64,000 nt of DNA from Biomphalaria glabrata (lineage: Eukaryota; Mollusca; Gastropoda; Planorbidae), in contig NC_074713.1 in the NCBI RefSeq assembly GCF_947242115.1, positions 27,743,749-27,807,748 of the forward strand. The letters are read 5' to 3'. The stretch's first letter is position 1. The number at the start of each line of letters is the position of its first letter. Of the stretch, positions 1-13,219 are shown piece after piece. The notes under the pieces were generated by a model. It was not told where the DNA came from and searched no databases. It saw nothing but the letters and a program-made list of their open reading frames with translations. The position numbers and the translations under genes are program-made.

Positions 1-260
1 TCAGTGATGACCTCCTTCAGTTGTAGAATGACTATGGCTCATCTCATTCAACACTTTTTTTCATGTGCCCATCGAGCTCTATTCTTGAGATATTCCTGTC
101 GATATATAAGGCACATTAATGTTGCATTTGCTTTGGTGGTAGATGAGCCAGCTATTTTTTTGGCATACTTTTCTTCCAGCGCTGAGGACAATGCTTTTTG
201 CTGTCTAAAGCTTTCTTTACTTAATTTGTCTCTGAAACTAACACTTTTAAATTTCTCCAG

Positions 261-2326
261 GAACTTCAGTACACCACAGAAGAATTGTACAAACAAAAAA
301 CAGCATTTCAGTCAAGAATTTCTGACAGAGAGACAGAAATAGAAAAATTAAGAAATCAGGTCAGCTAATAAAGATTCTAGTTATTGCATTAAAAAAATGG
401 TTCTGTAAATTTTTTTTAAGAACATGTATCTTTCAAGCCTATGCTAATACAATATGTTTGCAATCTGGATTATTTGTAGCTAATGACTAAAAGCATGAGC
501 ACCAGTACTGAGAATGAGCTTGAATCTCGTGTCCGTGCTCTAACAGAGAGCCTTATTCAGAAACAGACTGTCTTGGAGGCCCTAAGCACTGAGAAGAACT
601 CTTTAGTTTTACAGTTGGAGAGAATGGAGGTAACTCTTTGAATTATGTTTTTTTTTTAAACATGAAAGAACTTTACTAAAACATTTTCAATTCATTACTT
701 ATATGCTAGCCAAATACTTCTGAGTTGATGCTAAATTAGCTGTTTTACCCTCCAGCATCAATACAGAGAATTGGAAAATGCTGCACCCAGAACTACATCA
801 ACTACACAACTGGTGGCTGTCAGTGACCATGATGATGAAGGTAGACTTCTCTTGAACTGTACATAGAAATATCAACAAACTAAAACACTGGCTTCAATTT
901 CATATCTAATTATTTCTGTTGACACTTTTTCATGTAACTTTTTTAAAAAAATGCACTAATTTTGTCTTCCCAAGAGAATAACAATTATATTTTTAAAATG
1001 TATTCATTGATGTTAATGTATGAATGACTGTCTGTATCAATGTGTTATTTTATGTGTGATTGTGATGAATATCTGTATACAACTTGTATTTGTAATGATA
1101 GAACTAGTTTCCTGAAAAGTTGGTATCAATTTGCAACCTTATGTTAGTTTTTTTTTTCATTATGAGTGTGTCAGGGAGGTGAAAGCAAAAGCCTGTTGTT
1201 AATTTCTGCTAAGAAACTAAAACTGCTTAATATTTTCTTAATAGTGAAACAAAGATTACCAATGTTCTTGAGAGAAGTTCCTACAGACCATGAAGTCACA
1301 AGAAGAATGAAACGAGCAGCAAACTCTATCGATGGATTTAGGTACAATATTGGAGGGGAACATGTGAAACAAATTATATATCTCGTACATACTACATATT
1401 GTTTTGTTTAAGCTTTTAATGTGCCATATTTTCTTTCTCCTATTGATGTGTTTCATTCTTATCTTTCTTCTTGACTTAGCATACGTTTAGGTGTCTTCCT
1501 TCGACGATACCCAATGGCCAGAGTTTTTGTGATTCTTTACATGGTAGGCATTCAGTTCATATATCTCAATGAGCTAAACGTAGTAGTTCTAGGCATCATT
1601 TGTCTGTATAAATAGTCAATTTTGGGGAGGGGGGGGGAGGCTGAGTGGTAGAGCAATTGGACGGTAAAAAAAAATTGCTGATGGAATACTATAAAGTGCT
1701 GGAGAAAGGAGGCACCATGGGCACGACACCACTAGTCAAAATTATTTTCTCTTCAATTTTCAACTATGGGATACTTTACAAATGTATGTTTTAATGTCAT
1801 TAGAATAGAAGTGAAAACACAACCATTAGTTTCTCAATGAATGATTTATTCCTATGGTTTGACTTACACAATTTAATTTTGTACAGACTTTGAAGCAGGA
1901 GACGCTCTGGGGGAATGGCCTTCAAAATTGGAGGTCCCGGATTTAAATTTTGGTGAAGACAGGAATTTTGAACTTCAGGACTTTTAGGACGCCCCTGAGT
2001 CCGCCCAGCTTTATAGTACCTGTCTTTAGTTAGGGAAACTAAAGGTAGTTGGTTGTGTTGGTCCCATGATGCCCTCGTTAACTGTCAGCCATAGAACAAA
2101 TGACCTTTACAGACATCATATAGATAGCCAGTTCTGAAAGGGCTACTTAAATATACTTTTTTTTTTCATCATTAAAAATCAGTAATTGCTAATCGCAGAA
2201 GAGTACTAACAAAAACATTCTTTTCAGGCTCTTCTCCATCTGTGGGTTTTGATTGTGATGATGACCTATCAACCAGAGATGCATGGGTTAGACTACCAGC
2301 CTCAGGCTCCCAAAGGAGGGGAATAA
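261..2326 (+). CDS. GOLGA5: Golgin-84 (Golgin subfamily A member 5), 3' coding exons
   Basis: Six exons with consistent phases: 261-359, 480-629, 756-840, 1245-1341, 1480-1543 and 2228-2326 (stop TAA 2324-2326), giving 197 C-terminal residues; the 5' part lies before the window. The first two exons encode charged coiled-coil sequence rich in Glu and Lys. Later exons give the conserved segment KRAANSIDGFSIRLGVFLRR followed by a C-terminal membrane anchor (RVFVILYM, ALLHLWVLIVMM) and a short tail ending KGGE. Golgin-84 is known as a tail-anchored Golgi coiled-coil tether that binds Rab1 and acts in ribbon formation and intra-Golgi retrograde transport. The order of coiled coil, SIRLG motif and anchor matches the family closely. 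The last intron (1544-2227) holds a SINE. The gene converges with NAPA. Identification is firm; expression is not shown. Confidence 0.94.
1893..2160 (+). mobile_element. tRNA-derived SINE, family 1, in last GOLGA5 intron
   Basis: A tRNA-like B box (GGTCCCGGATTTAAATT, about 1945) is followed by the family 1 body: GAAGACAGGAATTTT, then CGCCCCTGAGTCCGCCCAGC, then TGACCTTTACAGACATCAT, ending before a T-run. The same ordered blocks recur at 6585-6832 and 7770-8042 on the other strand, which supports a dispersed family. A separate A-box-like stretch at 1641-1665 (GGCTGAGTGGTAGAGCAATT) may be a second broken head. Confidence 0.8.
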
Positions 2327-4270
2327 CTAAACCTTCAGAGGATGCAATTGCCACAAGATGTATGGCTCAGATTCACAGACCTTTCAGGCAACTTTGTGTA
2401 TAAATAAATGTTGAACAGGTGTTCCTGAGAAGAAGAAAAACATGGTTCTGATGTTGACAATGTAACCATATGTGCTGTTTTTTTTTTTTGTTTAAAAAAA
2501 AAAAAAAAAAAAAGATTATATTTGCAGTGTAAATATCTAACTATAAATGACATTTGAATCTTGTTCAGTTTCCTCCTTCCTTAACCCAGCTGACTCTTAT
2601 GTCATTCAACAGTGCTTTGGTCAAATTTGTATAGATTGGAACTCCAAGAGAACATGAGATTCAGGATTGGGTTAGTGCTGAGGGATAAGACAAAGTTTGT
2701 TGTTGGATCACTTGAACATGTACAGGTCATCTGGATTTTTTTTTCATGTTTTAGTTCATAAACACTTTTTTTTAACTATGAAATGTGAAAAGCAGCTTTT
2801 TTTTTTTTTTAAAATAAATGTGTAATTTACACCATACCTTGACCTTAATACAATTTTTCTTACTTTTTGAGCTACAACCTGATAAAATGAAACATTCTAG
2901 TAGATGTTAATAATGTTTATACCTGCTTGTGAATATGTGCATCTAATACATAGAGTAGTTATGTTCCCATACACTTGATTTGTTACATGAAATATTAATA
3001 TTTTATTTCATCTTGGCTTGAGTTTAATTTGTTATATATGTATATTTTTTTGTTTGTTATTCTCTCATATCAGACTGACCAATGAATTATGCCATATTCT
3101 ATGATCATCTTTAGCTATAATGTAAATAACATGCAGACTTGATCCTTGGCTCCCGTGGTTCTGAGCAATACAAGTAATTGAATTGAATAATAGGTACCTT
3201 TTCCTTATCTCACACTGTACCGCCACTGTCTATTCAAACGTCATCAATGCTCTTAACACATATTTAACTACTTTACTCTTTGAGCTGTTAATTACAAATA
3301 AATGAAATTTCACAAATTTACATTGAACATTCACAAATAAGATTGATTGTTGGAGATTTTCATGAGAAACCAACAAACACTAAATGGAACTTCACTGTAG
3401 CCAACTAAAAAAAAAAAAAGAGTAGAGCTACAATTTGTAAAATGTTCCCATGCATAGCAGTTGATCATTCATATCAACTTTCCCTACTTACCACTAGTTA
3501 GTTGCCCATTTGTTTTCAAATAGATGTCAGTCATACAATGAAAACCTAATGCTTTATCCATATAGAAATTATTTTTTGCTAAAAAATGGAGGAACTTAGA
3601 AAATTTGATTCTGCAGTGATAAAAAGTGCAAAAATAATTCATACTTTTTAATAACATTAGTTACTGTACACTTTATTTATTTTGTACACCAGATATATCA
3701 GAGTTTTTAACTAAATGGTTTTTTGTTAAAGTGTATTGAAATAGTGTCTAAAAAGCTTGTGCAACTTAGAATTTTCAACTATTGAACATGAATAGTTAAC
3801 TTATGAATGGAATGCTTTTGAATTCTAGTAAAGGCTAGGATGTTCTGTATGGCATTATCCCACCCAGCTTTAAGAGGAACCTGACATTTGCACTGGAAAG
3901 TAACCTTGGAGCAAACGGATTTGTCTTACTAGGAAATTTTTCTTTCAAGAATTTGCACATACAAATCTATACATACTTGACTTTTAATAACCTATCACAT
4001 CTGGGCAGTAATGTAAATACATTGTATTATTTGAGGTCGTATTTGTTACTGTGATAATATTAAACAAAAACTGTCTTTGACTCTTAGCATGCTTAGTGTT
4101 GCTATAGCAACAGACATTTTTTAATTTTTTTAAAACTTATTTTGATTGCAATGAGATGCAAAGGAAAATAATTGTTTATGTTTTGTCAAAATAATTTCTG
4201 CCAATGTTATATGCATAGATTTGTAATGCTGTGGGAATAACTTCAATAAAAGTTTATTCATTCTTTATTT
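2327..4270 (+). other. GOLGA5: GOLGA5 3' untranslated region (predicted)
   Basis: AT-rich non-coding sequence runs from the GOLGA5 stop to AATAAA at 4245-4250, the best-placed polyadenylation signal. It contains several A/T homopolymers (for example 2490-2512 and 2796-2810) and no supported gene. An earlier AATAAA-like site at 2402-2407 could give a short form. The UTR end is inferred from the signal only. The stretch 4271-4780 holds only AT-rich sequence and an A20 tract near 4724-4743. Confidence 0.55.
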
Positions 4271-4784
4271 TGTTCACTACAATTTATTCAAGTCATCTAA
4301 GGTGTTGTTTGAATTAATTGTGTACATTTAGTCTAATAAACATTCGATTAGTAAAGAAATAAAAATTTAGTACAATAAGTTTCCACAGTCATAATCATGA
4401 TAGTAAAAGTCTGGTACTGATATTTGTTAAAAAGAATTTTAACTTTATTCACCCACAGAATGCTTTGTAGGCTAAAAGTCTTGTTAACATATTAGTATTT
4501 TTTTTTATTCAGTCTTATCATAACTTAGTTCATTTTTAGAAACGTTTCATAAAAGATATGAAGATCTAAGACAGAAGGGAATATTTGTTTGCAGAGAAGT
4601 GCAAAAAACAATTTGGTTTCCTGTATAGTGGTTCAACACCTTGGTACTCCACTAATGCTCTTGACTTTTCAGACTATACTTTAGAAAGGACAAAAAATCT
4701 TGTTTTCCAGTGGTACGGATTCAAAAAAAAAAAAAAAAAAAAAGAATGTAAATCATGAATTCATTTAAAAAATCACATTTATTT

Positions 4785-6264
4785 AATTTCAAATTATTAC
4801 ATAAATAAAGTCTTATAGCAGTCCAATGCATGAATTGATGGTTAAGGTATCTATACATTGTAGATTATTGCAGTGTAACCCACTTTTGAATCATACCTCA
4901 ACTCATAAAGTTGATCCTTGAACATTTCTGTATTCAGGTCAGACCACCAGTGAACTATTGAAGGCAAGTTGCCCATCAATAACAAAAGTTTGAAGAGAAA
5001 AATTACAAAATATTTTTAAGATGCACATATACTGATTAAAAACTGTTACTAATCTGCTTCATAGTGAGACAAAATATAGAGAAAAAAAAATAGTTAAATC
5101 AATTTCAAACTTATGAACTCCATTCAAAGACAATAAATAGCAATGGCTAGAATATCTACACAAATGGACAGCTCATAGAATGTTAAATATTACAAAATAT
5201 CTTTGACTCTCTAAGCATCAGTTCTAATATTCTATTGATAAAGTTTATCCTTGACTAGCCTAGTAAAAAAAAAGATGTCCTCAACATTTCGTTGGTGATG
5301 GCTACAGAGTAGAGAATAGAACAAGTTTAAACATTGAAAATACATTTATAAAGAATCTGAAACTTCATACATACTTTTGTACTTCATGTTTACACTCCAT
5401 ACTCAGACACTGAAATCAAATACTTAATGTCTTAATAATAACTTAAAGAGTTGAACAAATACAATGTGGCTGTATATTTCCTGTGTAACAAATATTTCAT
5501 AGTAGTGATTAGTCTTTACTTTTTATACTTTTTTTATTCTTCAGATTTTTAATTATTTTAAATTAAATGAATTAAAACCATAGAAAAAAAAAAAGAACGC
5601 TGCATTGAACATTTGTATCTGTAACCAATTAATATCAGAGAATTTGTAATAGCAAATTTATTTGACAAGCTATTTAATAAAACAGTGATGTCAATATAAA
5701 TAACAAACCAATATTTCCATTCACTAAAAACAATCTACATAAGTGACTGAGATTTTTTTTTTTATGTCTGTACCAGTACTATAAAATACAACATAGGAAA
5801 CAAAAACTCAAAGTTTGAGGTTGAGTTAAACTATGTCCATCTAATTTAATCAAGTTGAATAAAACAGATAATTAAGACCTAAACAAGTAATGAAATGTGC
5901 ACATTATAAACTTCTTTCAATAAATGTGCCCACACAGTAACTGAAGACTCACACTGTCACTTTCAAAGTGGGAAAGGAAGAAACTTTATTAAAAAAAAAA
6001 CAGCACAATGCAAGGTCATCATAAAATGATCTGAACATAACATGGACATTACTTCAAGAAGGAATATATTTTTTTTAAAATCTCGACTTATCTTCCCCCC
6101 CCCCCTCTAATAATAAAAACAAAACTACACAATTTTAAGACAATTTAGGGAGTCTCAACATGAACCAAAGTGGAAAAAAACTTGTCAGTGAATGTTCGAG
6201 AACCTTTCAACCTTTGACTGTTAGATACAGAATGAAATGAAGAGAACTGAATAATGACTGATTC
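4785..6264 (-). other. NAPA: NAPA 3' untranslated region (predicted)
   Basis: Minus-strand sequence downstream of the NAPA stop is AT-rich with no supported coding. A reverse-strand AATAAA near 4789-4795 is a plausible polyadenylation signal, giving a UTR of roughly 1.5 kb. C10 (6095-6106) and several T/A runs lie within it. The exact end is unsupported without transcripts. Confidence 0.45.
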
Positions 6265-9200
6265 TCAACACAAGTCAGGCTCTGCACTCAATTGTTTCTT
6301 GACTCTCACCAGCAATGTGGTCAGGAAGGGATCCAGTCGTGATATGCTGTCATACTCTTTTAACACTTCTGTAAACTGGTCCACATTCTCAGCTTCTATT
6401 GCCTCCAGTAGTTTCTTTAAAAGAAAACATTTAGCCAACTAAATGAACATGTTTAGTTGAAGTATGACAGCTGTTTTATTTCACTTTTGAAAGAAAGCAC
6501 AAGAGAGAAAATTTGACAGCACTTGTCACAGGTATACAGATGTATTCTTAATTATAACTTTTGAATAAACTGTGCATATGTTAGGACATGGGTAACTTAG
6601 ATAAAAGTAAAGTTCCCCTTTCAGATCTTGCAATCTATAGGGCAGACGATGTAAATGTCACCTGTTTCTGTGGCCCAAGATTAACAAAAGTTTCATGTGG
6701 CCAGCACCGCAACCAACCACCTTTTCTTTTCCCCAATCCCAAAATTAAAATCCCAGTCTTCACTGGGATTTGAACCCAGGACCCCCAGTTCAAAAGTCAC
6801 ATGCTTTACCACTCATCCTCCGCAACTATGACTGCATGATCATAAAATCCTTTTACTCTTTTTCCACATTTAATTTAAGTACTTCAATAAATATTGAAAA
6901 AAAGTGAATATTTAAATACTGATACTTTTTTGTTTACATATTACTGATAAGTTTTTGTTTGTTTTTAATCTACAGCCATCAACCTTAGAAATAATTTTAC
7001 ATTGAAATAAAAAGGAAGGGGGCAAATGATCACTGAGATAGGGTCACCTTGCATTAATGGGTAAAGTGCATGTTTCTAAAGTTTTGATGTTTGCTCTGTG
7101 GCCTAGTCAGATGTAATGATTACCAGCTGTCCCAATTCACCTTCATAAATCAATACTGCTCTGTTCAACATGTCATATGAGAACTTTTATCAACACACAC
7201 ATCAACTAGATCTAATGAAGAAAAAAAAAAGTGCACTCATTTACCTTGACAAGCTTACACTCTCTAGAGTCAGCAAATGCTGGGAACATCTCTTCATATT
7301 TTTTCACTGCCAATGTGGCATTAGCTGTATCCATGCACATATGACAAATTGAGGCCCTAAAAAAGTGATCTTTTGCACTATACTTCAGTAAGGAGTTGTC
7401 CATACTAGACACAGCCACCTGACAGACAGAACACATGGTTATTACATACTTATATTTGTCTTCACTACAGGAGTGCACCATTTAAATAAAAAATGTCTGA
7501 CTAAATAACTGGTTACCACTGAATTCTTTAGAGATTGTAGTGTAAGTTAGAGTTTCATTTTCTGTGCTGATATTTTTAGTATGTTTTAATAATATTTTAA
7601 GTGCTTTAATAAATATATTAATATTTCATATGAAATTTTAAAAAATGAGACATACATATACCATATTGTTGTGCATATAACCCTCTGGTTAGACAAGTTT
7701 TTACAAATGAATGACAGCTGTGCAGGGTATACAAAGGTGCAGAGTTTACAAAATTTATTTTACTCAAAAGAAAAGTAAAGTTCCCCCTTTCAGATCTTGC
7801 AATCTATAGGGCAGATGATGTTAAGGTCACCCATTTCTTTGGCCAACTGTTAACGAGCAGGGTGTCATGTGGCCAGCATAACGCCCAAATGCCTTTACTT
7901 TCCCAACTTAAGTCAAGTACCCATTAGAGTTGAGTGGACTCAGGGGCACCATAAAATTAAAAATCCTAGTCTTCACTGAGTTTCGAACCCAGGACCCCAG
8001 TTTCAGAAGCCAAGCACTTAACCACTCAGCCACCACACCCCCACTGATAACATAGCATAACGGAAATTATGGACATACCACTGGGACTTTTTAACTCCTA
8101 AGGTTTGCTGTGTGGTTGAAAAATGTACATTGGAAAGCTTTATGAAGATCTCATTAAAAGAAAAGATATAGTACTGATGCAGCAGAGAATCTTTAGTATA
8201 CCAGTAATTAATTGTGACAAGTAAGTAAGCAACGAAAGTTATTTGCAGATACCGGTAGTGTCAAAATGTATAGACTACAGTGCACGCAATACATCTGCAA
8301 TCATTTGACAGTCTCAATTATGTCACTGTCCTTTCTATAGTTTAGTGAAGCCATAGAAACTTGTATCATATTCACTGATTTCTTCCAATAAAATAAATTT
8401 TCACATGTAGGGTATATAAAGCAGGTTGTATGTTTTTGTTTTTACTTATTTCTTAATTTGTGTGGGTAATATGGGTATGTGCACGAAAATACAGTAGTTA
8501 ATTTAAATATTAAAAGTGAAACTGAAGAAAAAACAAACCTGCTCATATATTTCTATGGCTTTTTCATAATTTTCCAATGTTGCAGAGAACTGAGCAACTT
8601 TCAACAAACATTTATTGGCAGAGCTGTAAGTTTAGACAAAAATATTTCAATATTGTCATAATAATTTAAATCAATAAAAGTTCATTTCAAAGTTGATAAC
8701 CTTTAAGCTTAAGGATTGGAAGCAATTATTAGAACAATATCAAAAGGGGTTTTATTTTTGTAGGAAACAAAAGTGATCCAATTATTTTTCATGTTAAATA
8801 TCAAAACGTTTTTCCCCAAAATATCAAACACAACCAATTTAAAGATAGAAATGAGTGACAATATAGATTATTACATACCTATTTGACTCCTCCCCTTTAT
8901 AGTAATCTGCTGCTTGTTCATAATTTTGAACAGCCTAATAAAATAAATATTAAAACAAAAGTTGTAAAAAAATTTCTTTCTAGTAAATTATTTCGATGAA
9001 AAATAAATAAATTTATAAAACTAAAATTTGTTCTAAAAAAAGTTATATTATTAGTTTACAAAAAGAATGAGCTCATTTTGTAAGCCTACCTTCTCCATGT
9101 CTGATAATTCATTTTCATAAATCTCTGCCACAGTTATGTGATGTTTAGCAGCTATATTAAATCTACCCTGTAATGACATGATTTTACTTTTTATTCTGAA

Positions 9201-12200
9201 AACACAACACTAAAATAATATATTAAATTATTACTATATATATCAACTTATGCATACAAACGTGTGCTTCTATTCCTTTTAATACTAGTGTTCTACCAAC
9301 TTACCATATCTGTGTAAATCTCTATGGCTTTGTGTATTGCACTAACAGCAGCTAAAATAAAGTATATTAAACTGTACAAAATCTTAATGTAATTGGTAAA
9401 AAAAAAAAATAAGTGTATATTTTATAAACTATTTTTAAGTCCAGCTTACCATTGGCATCAGCTTTTCTATAACAGTTACCAGCTTCAACATAATGTGTGG
9501 CCCCTTCATGCTTGCTACCTAGAGCTATCTGAAGCAATGCCGCTTCTTCAAATGCTTTACCTGCCTCTGGAATGAATGAAAGAAATAAACTTAAGATAAT
9601 AGCTGAAGTAATAAAAAAATAGAAGATTTTGAAACTATTGGTAAGTTTCTGTAAAAGTAAATAAAAGTACAAATTTAAAAGATTGAAAATTAGAATTAAC
9701 AAAAAATAATTAAGGAAATAAAACAGAAGAAAAGAAATTAATGATAGTTTCTTGAAATATTTTCAGTACACTATATTCTTATGGTGCTTTCTTTCCACTT
9801 AACATTGGAAGACTGCGCTCCTAAAATGTTTTCTTGTAACTGAATTTTGATTAGTTTAAAGCCAGATAGACTAATGTGACAAAATAAAAGATCTAATGTG
9901 TGCCTGCCTCATGAAGAATCTTGAACTGTAATAATTCTTTTTTTTTATGTCCTGAGATGAGAGGCCAAATATAAATTTAGTGGGCTTCACGCAAACACTT
10001 CAATGCTAAGTTAGGCCTCTTAAGTACCAGAAGGGAGTAAAGAACTAAAGAAAATTGATAAGAGTTCTTTTGGTCAGTCCATTACTCATGGTGTCTCAAT
10101 TGGGAGTTTAAAGTGATATTTTTGCATTTACAATCTTAAATTGTACTAATGTGTGTTTTTTCTGTTATTTCTAACTCTTTGAATTTGGATGTGACACTAC
10201 TAGTGAAAATACGGGAGAATAGACTGACTTACGTGGCCATTTTTTAGCCATTTTAAAGGCATTTGCTGCTCTGACATACAAATCACATGCTTCCTCTTGT
10301 TTGGAACCTCCACCACTAAAAATGTAATGAGTACATATTTTAATGATACCAATAGTTTTTAATAATCAAAGACTTTACTGTAGACATAATATAAATAATC
10401 CTAAAGTTTTGGCTACTTATAACATAATTAACAGTTACAATTTTAGTTATCAATAAATAATGTCTCTACCATTAAAGACTTCTATCCAATACATTTCATT
10501 TAAATTTCACTTGGTTATTGTGCAGTAGATTAAGCATCAAAGAAATAGGATATATAATAAAATCAAAGCCCTCACTGACTCATCACAAATTCTTCCACTA
10601 ACTTATTACCTACACATTTATAGTCCTGCTTTTCTTTACCATATTGTTGAAATAAACTACTTTTCATTTTGATACTATACTCCTTGCATCCTACTCACTC
10701 CTTTAATAGTCAACTCTACCACATCAAGATTTGTATTTGTTGCCAGCATGCATGCTACAGCTAATTCCCTGACTACTCCAAGTATTAACTACTTATTTAT
10801 TAAACAATCTCATTTTTCACACTGTTTTTCCTGTTTTGACAAAATGTACTATTTACGATTTTCTTTTAATTTTTTTTTACATATTTTTTCCTAGCAGTAT
10901 TTTGGTTGAAAGAAATCAACACTGTGTGTTACAGTATATTTTTGTAAACTTGCTATTTATTTATTTATGCATTCCTCACTCATCTTTGGCTTTGGACTCG
11001 AAGACAAGCCTTATATATTTATAACAACTGTAATAATAATAATAATTAATAACATCAACAATATGAATGTTGTTAATCTTGATCTAAATCTCTCTAATTT
11101 TATCAAATACAGAGTAACAGACATTACTCCAAAAGAGAAGATAATTATATATATATATATATGCCATATAATGGTATATAAATAATAATACAAGTAGATC
11201 TAGATCTATATTTATATGTAAAATAATATATAATAATCATATATAATGTAGGCTAAGTACAAATTTGTACATCTCTACTGAAAATAAACAATACAAACTT
11301 ACAAATTATTAATGACAAAGTTATAGATCTAGTACTCTTACAGGCGGCCATATTGGATCTAAAAACACATTTGACATCAAAACAATTTCCTGTTCAGGTT
11401 TTACAAAACTGAAATTAAGCATGTCCTAAGAAAAGACATTGCTTTATAACTGAGTGTTTTTATGACATTTTCTTGAGTTTATTCTAAAGATAAGAGGTTC
11501 CTCTAACGGCCAGTGGGAAAAAAATTTTTTTTTTCTATTACTATGTCCTAAATATTTTAATCAGAAAAATTTGAAATTTTCAAATAACAAGGAAATTAAA
11601 AAAAGGTTTCCGTACATCTTTAGTTTTAAACCATACACTTAGAAAATTCATTCAGCTTTCCAATGATACCAAATTTATTATGATTAAACGAGTCAACGAT
11701 ATTTTAAAACTTAGCACACTTTTATAAGGTACTAGAATTTCACTAAGGTCGGGATGACCTTTTATCAATAATATCTGTTTTTTACAAATAAAATTAGTGT
11801 ATACTGAAACATGTAAAATTGAATGAATCACTTTTTTATACCTATATCATTGCTTACTAACATAAAATATAATAAAGATCTGTATTTTTGGGAGTTCTTT
11901 TGGTCAGTCGATGTCGAAGCTAAAATCTGTAAATCTAGGTATCTAAATTGACTAAAATATTCTTTCAAATAAATATAATTAAATAGATCTAAATCTTAAA
12001 TTTAAAGATTCTTTTTCTAATCTACACTATTGTTTTATAACTAGATAGATCTAGATCAATTTAGAAGCTTATTGTGTTGAAAACTTGACAACCAGGAGCA
12101 TTTTTCTTTTTATAGACTATTTTAAGAAAATTAGAAAAAATTGTATTTTTTTCGTAATTTACTAATGATATTAATTTTATAATTTTAATTTCATTTTGAT

Positions 12201-12808
12201 TTGCCACTTTTAAATTAAAATTCCTCCTTTAAAACTGTACAATTTGATATATACTTTTGTATATGTATTCACAATAGTTTTGGAAATATTCACATCAAAA
12301 AAAATTTGCTTCACTTTTTTTTTATTTCTCTAGTCTATATATAAAGTCCATTGGATGTCAGGACGCCTCGGACAAACTTAAAATCACAATAACTTTTGAA
12401 CCAATAATGCTAGCATAATAAATTTGGTGTTGTTGGAAAGCATTTTTCATCCTCTTTCATTCTATCACAATTTATTGGTATAAGATTAATTAACTCTAGA
12501 GTCTAGATCTAGGATTCTAGATTTAGGTAGAATCTAGTTGCACCAAAAAATTTAAATAGCTTAATAGAGTAATCATAATAATAAATAAATAATCATTGAT
12601 TCATTATTATTGATTATTATCATAATATGAATTATGATATTAATTTATATTAATATCATAATCATATGATTAATGATTAATACTAATAGATCTAATATGT
12701 TTAGTTTGTTACTTACCCAAACAATGAATTAAATAATCCTTTTGAAGATTTCAACTTTTTTTCAGCTTCAGCAATTAATTGTAATGCTTTCTGCTCTTGA
12801 TCAGCCAT
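6265..12808 (-). CDS. NAPA: Alpha-SNAP, SNARE disassembly adaptor (complete)
   Basis: Nine exons read right to left: 12717-12808, 10233-10315, 9450-9566, 9305-9351, 9090-9167, 8879-8934, 8539-8623, 7245-7418 and 6265-6414. All have GT-AG introns and matching phases, and they total 882 nt or 293 aa, against about 295 in vertebrates. Alpha-SNAP binds SNARE bundles and recruits the NSF ATPase to take them apart after membrane fusion. The N terminus ([20 protein letters not shown]) keeps the membrane-facing helix and a glycine-rich FGGGGSK turn. Helical-repeat segments such as [49 protein letters not shown] and [18 protein letters not shown] match the family. The C-terminal NSF-stimulating region is [19 protein letters not shown], ending EPDLC. 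The start ATG is the only one giving the conserved N terminus. Intron 1 is 2.4 kb. The gene looks intact. Confidence 0.97.
6585..6832 (-). mobile_element. tRNA-derived SINE, family 1, in NAPA intron 8
   Basis: On the minus strand this copy has a B box (GGGTTCAAATCCCAGTGAAG, about 6762-6781), the GACTGGGATTTTAATTTTGG block, the GGTGACATTTACATCGTCTG block and the AAAGGGGAACTTTACTTTT end. It shares this order with 7770-8042 (same strand) and 1893-2160 (opposite strand). It lies between NAPA exons 9 and 8 and does not touch splice sites. Confidence 0.88.
7245..7418 (-). other. NAPA: NAPA exon 8, largest coding exon
   Basis: This 174-nt, phase 0-0 exon codes for 58 residues from [20 protein letters not shown] to SRECKLVK. 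It covers the most conserved alpha-SNAP segment (human [19 protein letters not shown]). It is listed separately because a longer open frame (7212-7481) runs past both splice sites and would give wrong ends. Confidence 0.93.
7660..8496. mobile_element. mariner-like MITE with SINE inserted, NAPA intron 7
   Basis: The left end (about 7660) reads ACCATATTGTTGTGCATATA and the right end, reverse complemented from 8474-8495, reads TACTGTATTTTCGTGCACAT, so the two ends are imperfect inverted repeats. The left end and the following TAGACAAGTTTTTACAAATG block match the element at 50570-50788 in the SELENON gene. The SINE at 7770-8042 sits inside and so arrived later. A TA target duplication is likely but not clean here. 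Confidence 0.55.
7770..8042 (-). mobile_element. tRNA-derived SINE, family 1, full-length copy
   Basis: This is the best preserved family 1 copy. On the minus strand it has an A box near 8020-8040 (GTGGCTGAGTGGTTAAGTGC), a B box (GGGTTCGAAACTCAGTGAAG), the block GGTGCCCCTGAGTCCACTCA, ACTTGACTTAAGTTGGG, a GGCCACATGACACCCTGC block and a terminal GAAAGGGGGAACTTTACTTT. About 270 bp. The tRNA-like head indicates Pol III transcription of the source. Confidence 0.92.
10316..12716 (-). other. NAPA intron 1: AT-rich sequence with a LINE tail and TAGATCTA tracts
   Basis: No exon is supported in this 2.4-kb intron. It contains ATAATA and TATATA tracts (11036-11060, 11146-11165), several TCTAGATC-type palindromic tracts (11190-11210, 12040-12060, 12495-12530) and a short copy of the LINE family A 3' end at 10966-11010 (GGACTCGAAGACAAGCCTTA). 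An 18-base phrase GAGTTCTTTTGGTCAGTC occurs at about 10065 (just outside, in intron 2) and again at 11892. Confidence 0.6.
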
Positions 12809-12849
12809 TATAAAATGTGTGTTTTGTCGATATGAATAGTAATAATTAT

Positions 12850-13060
12850 AAATTTTCAAATAATAACATCTAGAAATCTAGATCTGGATCTAGACTTAGA
12901 AGTTAGATCAAGGCCTAGAATAGAATACGCATCACCACTCCACTACAACACAAACATTACATTAATGACATTATCACTATTACAAGACACCAACTTCCGG
13001 TTGGAAGCGCCTCCCACTACAGTAGATTTTTTTCTAGCTCTAGATCTAGATCACAGACCT
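12850..13060. repeat. TAGATCTA-rich tract at NAPA 5' flank
   Basis: Overlapping AGATCTAGATC-type words (12868-12895, 13030-13055) flank the likely NAPA transcription start region. The same words are scattered across the window (36950-37400, 38900-39060, 46750-47300, 59370-59760), so this is a genome-wide simple-repeat habit rather than a clear promoter element. No TATA box or initiator can be assigned with confidence. Confidence 0.5.
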
Positions 13061-13219
13061 ATATATATATATATTATAATAGATCTATAGATTGCAATCA
13101 TGCAAGAGTTTAATTAAATTAGTATTCAGGAAAGGCCTATCATTGGAATATTATAAAGCATAGCAACTTAACAAGTAGTGCTACCACTGAAGTAGGCTAC
13201 AGTTGTAAAGATAATATAA

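Noticed and set aside
9367-9702. 111-aa minus-strand frame as a NAPA exon in full
   Set aside because: Only 9450-9566 lies between consensus splice sites and matches alpha-SNAP; the rest is intron read-through.
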